This document shows, piece after piece, positions 21,238 to 23,957 of a stretch of 23,957 bases of DNA. A program made the translations under genes and the position numbers. The stretch spans positions 1 through 23,957 of the forward strand of contig JBBRXY010000048.1 in assembly GCA_038238185.1 (NCBI GenBank), in the 5' to 3' direction. The notes under the pieces are model-generated. The model made no database searches, was not told the DNA's origin, and saw only the letters and a list, made by a program, of their open reading frames with translations. How positions within the stretch are numbered: the stretch's first letter is position 1; the number at the start of each line of letters is the position of its first letter. This DNA is from DATAQC01 sp038238185 (GTDB lineage: Bacteria; Actinomycetota; Acidimicrobiia; Acidimicrobiales; AC-14).

Positions 21238-22515
21238 ATGGTGGGAGCGATGCAACTGGCCGCCAGTGATGCGGTCGTGGCCGGTGTGGCCGCAGCTGTG
21301 GTCCTCGTGGTGTTGGTGTGGGCCTGGTTTTTCCGGCGAAGCACGACCCGCCGACTCGCCTCGCTGACGACGCGTCTCGACGAGGAGGGCGGCGACGAGC
21401 TGGTCTCCCGGGGCGGGATGGAGCGCAACCTCATCCGGCTCGAACGAGCCGCCGAACGGGCAGTCACTGATCGCGGGACCGCCCGCCTGGCCCGCAGTCG
21501 CCTCGAAGGCGCGCTCCGCGTCGTCGGCATCGGTGTGGTGGTCTGCGACGAGTCGGGTGAAATCGTGTTCCAGAACGAGCAGGCCGACGCCTTCATGGGC
21601 GACCGCCCGGCCGACGCGCTGGCCCACCAGGCGGTGACCGAGCTGCTGAAGGCCGCCGCCGAGGGCGCGGTCCAGACCCAGACCCTCGATCTCTACGGTC
21701 CGCCCCGGCGCACGCTCACCATCGTGGCCTCCCCCGTCGACGACGGGTGGCGAGGCCTGGGGGCCGTCGCAGTCATCGAGGACGTGTCCGACCGCCGCCA
21801 CCTGGAGGCGGTGCGGCGCGACTTCGTGGCCAACATCAGCCACGAGTTGAAGACCCCTGTCGGTGCCCTGGCGCTACTGGCCGAGACCCTGGCCGGCGAG
21901 GACGACGCCGAGGTGGTCAACCGCCTGGCCCGGCGCCTCCAGCTCGAATCGCAGCGGGTCGCCCGCATCGTCGACGATCTCCTCGACCTCAGTCGCATCG
22001 AGTCGGAGGAGACACCGATGCGCGAGCCGGTGGCCGTCCACCTGGTGGTCGCCGAGGCCGCCGAACGGGTTCGCTCGGCCGCTGAGCAACGAGCGGTGAC
22101 CATCACCTTCGGCGAGGGGGCCAAGCACCTGATCGTCACGGGTGATCGCCGCCAGCTGGTGTCGGCCCTGTTCAACCTCCTGGAGAACTCGGTCAAGTAC
22201 TCCGACGAGGGCTCCACCGTCGACGTGCGTTCGCACACCGACGGCGAGTGGGTCGACCTCACCGTGACCGACCGGGGCATCGGCATCCCCGAGCGCGACC
22301 TCGAGCGCGTCTTCGAGCGGTTCTACCGGGTCGATCGGGCCCGGGGCCGCGACACCGGGGGAACGGGGCTGGGCCTGGCCATCGTCCGCCACGTGGCCAC
22401 CAACCACGGGGGCGACGTCCGGGTGGAGTCTCACGAAGGCACCGGGTCGAGCTTTACCCTCCGGATTCCCGCCGGTCCCGGCCCGGTCACTGTTAGCCCG
22501 GCCAAGGCCGGCTGA
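21238..22515 (+). CDS. senX3: SenX3/PhoR-type phosphate sensor histidine kinase
   Basis: The kinase has 425 residues and an N-terminal membrane helix (about 11-32) with almost no external loop, like mycobacterial SenX3. A PAS-like domain (about 88-185, with VVGIGVVVCDESGEIVFQN) follows. The HisKA box SHELKTP has His202. The ATPase domain shows LLENSVKY (Asn317), DRGIGIP, FERFYRVDRARGRDTGGTGLGLAIV and a glycine-rich end. Lack of an extracellular sensor fits a model in which PhoU and the Pst complex convey the phosphate signal. ATG 21238 is used; ATG 21250 with GGGAG just before it is possible. Confidence 0.93.
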   Translation: MVGAMQLAASDAVVAGVAAAVVLVVLVWAWFFRRSTTRRLASLTTRLDEEGGDELVSRGGMERNLIRLERAAERAVTDRGTARLARSRLEGALRVVGIGVVVCDESGEIVFQNEQADAFMGDRPADALAHQAVTELLKAAAEGAVQTQTLDLYGPPRRTLTIVASPVDDGWRGLGAVAVIEDVSDRRHLEAVRRDFVANISHELKTPVGALALLAETLAGEDDAEVVNRLARRLQLESQRVARIVDDLLDLSRIESEETPMREPVAVHLVVAEAAERVRSAAEQRAVTITFGEGAKHLIVTGDRRQLVSALFNLLENSVKYSDEGSTVDVRSHTDGEWVDLTVTDRGIGIPERDLERVFERFYRVDRARGRDTGGTGLGLAIVRHVATNHGGDVRVESHEGTGSSFTLRIPAGPGPVTVSPAKAG

Positions 22516-22536
22516 GAGCCGAGGACCGGAGAACCG

Positions 22537-23244
22537 ATGGGAGAGCTTGGTGCCATGATCCTCGTCGTCGAGGACGAGGAGTCGTTCGTGGAGGCCCTCA
22601 CCGTGGGGCTCAAGCGGGAAGGCTTTCGCGTGAACGTCGCTCGTGACGGTGCTGACGCCTTGATGCTGTTCGACGTGGTCAAGCCCGATCTCGTGCTCCT
22701 CGACGTGATGCTCCCGCGCGTGTCGGGCATCGACGTGTGCCGTGAGATCCGGCGAAAGTCGCGTGTGCCGATCATCATGGTGTCGGCCAAGACGGCGGAG
22801 ATCGACACCGTCGTAGGCCTGGAGGTCGGGGCCGACGACTACGTGCCCAAGCCCTACCGTCTCCGTGAGCTGGTGGCCCGCATGCGTGCCGCGCTGCGCC
22901 GTGCACCCGGTCCCGATGCACCCAGCAACGCCGCCACCCTCGAGGTGGGCGACGTGCGCCTCGACCCCGAACGCCACGAGGTCTTCGTGCGGGGGACGAA
23001 GGTGAGCCTGCCGCTGAAGGAGTTCGAGTTGCTCGAGGTGCTTCTCGACAACGCCGGGCGCGTGCTCACCCGCGACACGTTGATCGACCGTGTCTGGGGT
23101 GCCGACTACGTCGGCGACACCAAGACTCTGGATGTCCACGTGAAGCGCCTGCGGGCCAAGGTGGAGGAGAACTCCGCCCTCCCCCAGCGCATCGTCACCA
23201 TCCGCGGCCTGGGCTACAAGTACGAGTCGGTCGCCGCCGGCTGA
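22537..23244 (+). CDS. regX3: RegX3/PhoB-type response regulator
   Basis: An OmpR/PhoB-family regulator of 235 residues, partner of the preceding kinase. The receiver has Glu12-Asp13, Asp56 in LLDVMLPR, Ser83 and Lys105 in PKPYRLREL, a segment close to RegX3. The winged helix (about 135-232) has LPLKEFELLEVLLDNAGRVLTRDTLIDRVWG, LDVHVKRLRAKVE and the final IRGLGYKYE. It probably binds the PHO box at 16338 and so controls its own operon. ATG 22537 has a GGAG site 5 bases upstream; the ATG at 22555 lacks one at good spacing. It starts 21 bases after the kinase stop. Confidence 0.94.
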   Translation: MGELGAMILVVEDEESFVEALTVGLKREGFRVNVARDGADALMLFDVVKPDLVLLDVMLPRVSGIDVCREIRRKSRVPIIMVSAKTAEIDTVVGLEVGADDYVPKPYRLRELVARMRAALRRAPGPDAPSNAATLEVGDVRLDPERHEVFVRGTKVSLPLKEFELLEVLLDNAGRVLTRDTLIDRVWGADYVGDTKTLDVHVKRLRAKVEENSALPQRIVTIRGLGYKYESVAAG

Positions 23245-23281
23245 GCCCGGTCCGCTCTGGCATTAGTGCGACGATGTCACC

Positions 23282-23957
23282 GTGCGGAGTCCTCTGGCGG
23301 CGACGACAGCGATGGTGGCTGTCGTGTCCGTTGTCCTCGGCGTCAGTAGCACCTCGACCGCCATCGATCCGGTCGAAAGCCCCCGGGCCAGGGTCGGCGT
23401 GAGCCCGTCCACCGCACTGGCGCCCACCACCACGGCGCCACTTCGGCATCTGACCCTGGCCGCCTCGGGCGACATCTTGTTGCACGACCCGGTGATGCGC
23501 GACGCCCAGGCCGCCGCCGGGGGCGTCGGGTACAACTTCGACCCGATGTTCGACGATGTCCGGGGCCTCATCTCGGCCGCCGACCTGGCCATCTGTCACC
23601 AGGAGACGCCGATCTCCGCCGACGACACGGACATGGGCCCATCGAGCTCGCTGGTCTTCAACGTTCCGCGCGAGATCGCCGGGGCCCTGCGGAACGCCGG
23701 GTTCCGGGCCTGCGACACGGCGTCGAACCACACCTGGGACCGCGGCCTGGACGGGGTCCGGGAGACTCTCGATGTGCTCGACGAGGCCGGCATCGGCCAC
23801 GCCGGGAGCGCACGCAGCCAGGAGGAGGCCGACAACCCGCCGATCTACGACGTCAACGGCGTGAAGGTCGGCCATCTGGCGTTCAGCTACACGATCACCA
23901 ACGACACGGCCCGGCCGAACCCCGCGGTTCCACCCGAGGCGCCGTGGTTGGCGTCAA
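23282..23957 (+). CDS. CapA-family (poly-gamma-glutamate capsule type) protein, truncated by window end
   Basis: The first 225 codons are visible. A GTG start at 23282 (a TAG lies in frame just upstream) begins a signal peptide (SPLAATTAMVAVVSVVLGV) and a Thr/Pro-rich spacer. The metallophosphoesterase-like CapA domain then starts with LAASGDILLHDPV (Asp and His metal-ligand positions). It continues through ADLAICHQETPI and NHTWDRGLDGVRETLDVLDEAGIGHAGSA, which is typical of CapA. The family is linked to polyglutamate capsule or cell-wall polymer synthesis, but most actinobacterial members have no assigned substrate. It follows regX3 by 37 bases; co-transcription with the phosphate operon is possible but unproved. 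Confidence 0.88.
   Translation, partial: MRSPLAATTAMVAVVSVVLGVSSTSTAIDPVESPRARVGVSPSTALAPTTTAPLRHLTLAASGDILLHDPVMRDAQAAAGGVGYNFDPMFDDVRGLISAADLAICHQETPISADDTDMGPSSSLVFNVPREIAGALRNAGFRACDTASNHTWDRGLDGVRETLDVLDEAGIGHAGSARSQEEADNPPIYDVNGVKVGHLAFSYTITNDTARPNPAVPPEAPWLAS

Noticed and set aside
21874..23139. 421-codon minus-strand frame
   Set aside because: Antisense to senX3 and regX3, no domain seen.

Overview
The window is high-GC chromosomal DNA from an actinobacterium. Evidence for this includes two WhiB-family iron-sulfur regulators (a family confined to Actinobacteria and their phages), a SenX3/RegX3-type phosphate two-component system, a SigE-like ECF sigma factor beside a Tat gene, a luciferase-like oxidoreductase of the type often F420-dependent, and frequent GTG/TTG starts. 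My inference is a deep-branching actinobacterium, perhaps class Acidimicrobiia; the sequence alone does not prove this. I see no tRNA, rRNA, insertion sequence, prophage or CRISPR array. No gap between genes exceeds 300 bases.

Left part (1-5035, mostly minus strand): a PEP-utilizing-enzyme-like protein runs off the left edge. Next comes a glycine-rich ORF with an apparent frameshift, then an OmpR-type response regulator/sensor kinase pair preceded by a SirB1-type transglutaminase-like gene. From 5066 on the plus strand lie a stand-alone Nfu N-terminal-domain protein, PEP carboxylase (ppc), a GNAT acetyltransferase, a cytochrome-b-like membrane protein with ligands for only one haem, and a VOC-family protein. 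A convergent hairpin closes this block.

Middle part (10048-16305): a macrodomain protein is translationally coupled to a small membrane protein and divergent from a whiB gene, with an AT-rich palindrome between them. Then come a formiminotransferase-like gene, an LLM-class oxidoreductase overlapping tatA, and an operon of sigE, an anti-sigma factor and an RseB-like lipid/envelope sensor. A second whiB gene converges on this operon. Two sites with the same ECF architecture (GGAAC plus pyrimidine, N16, CGTT) sit directly upstream of sigE and of the second whiB. This suggests a self-amplifying envelope-stress circuit that also drives a redox regulator.

Right part (16338-23244): a three- to four-repeat PHO box precedes pstS-pstC-pstA-pstB-phoU-senX3-regX3, a complete high-affinity phosphate transporter with its own regulators. 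A truncated CapA-family gene ends the window.

The most unusual feature is a tandem repeat with 24-bp units (20-bp core GGCTCCGTGCCCGAACGGAA). It occurs as four and a partial unit inside the anti-sigma gene and as three identical units at the start of pstA, 4.4 kb away, read in the same frame as GSVPERN-A/G in both. A 10-bp part of it recurs in frame at the 5' end of pstC inside a perfect 12-bp stem-loop. It looks like a small, hairpin-forming, stop-free element that spreads into linkers of membrane proteins.
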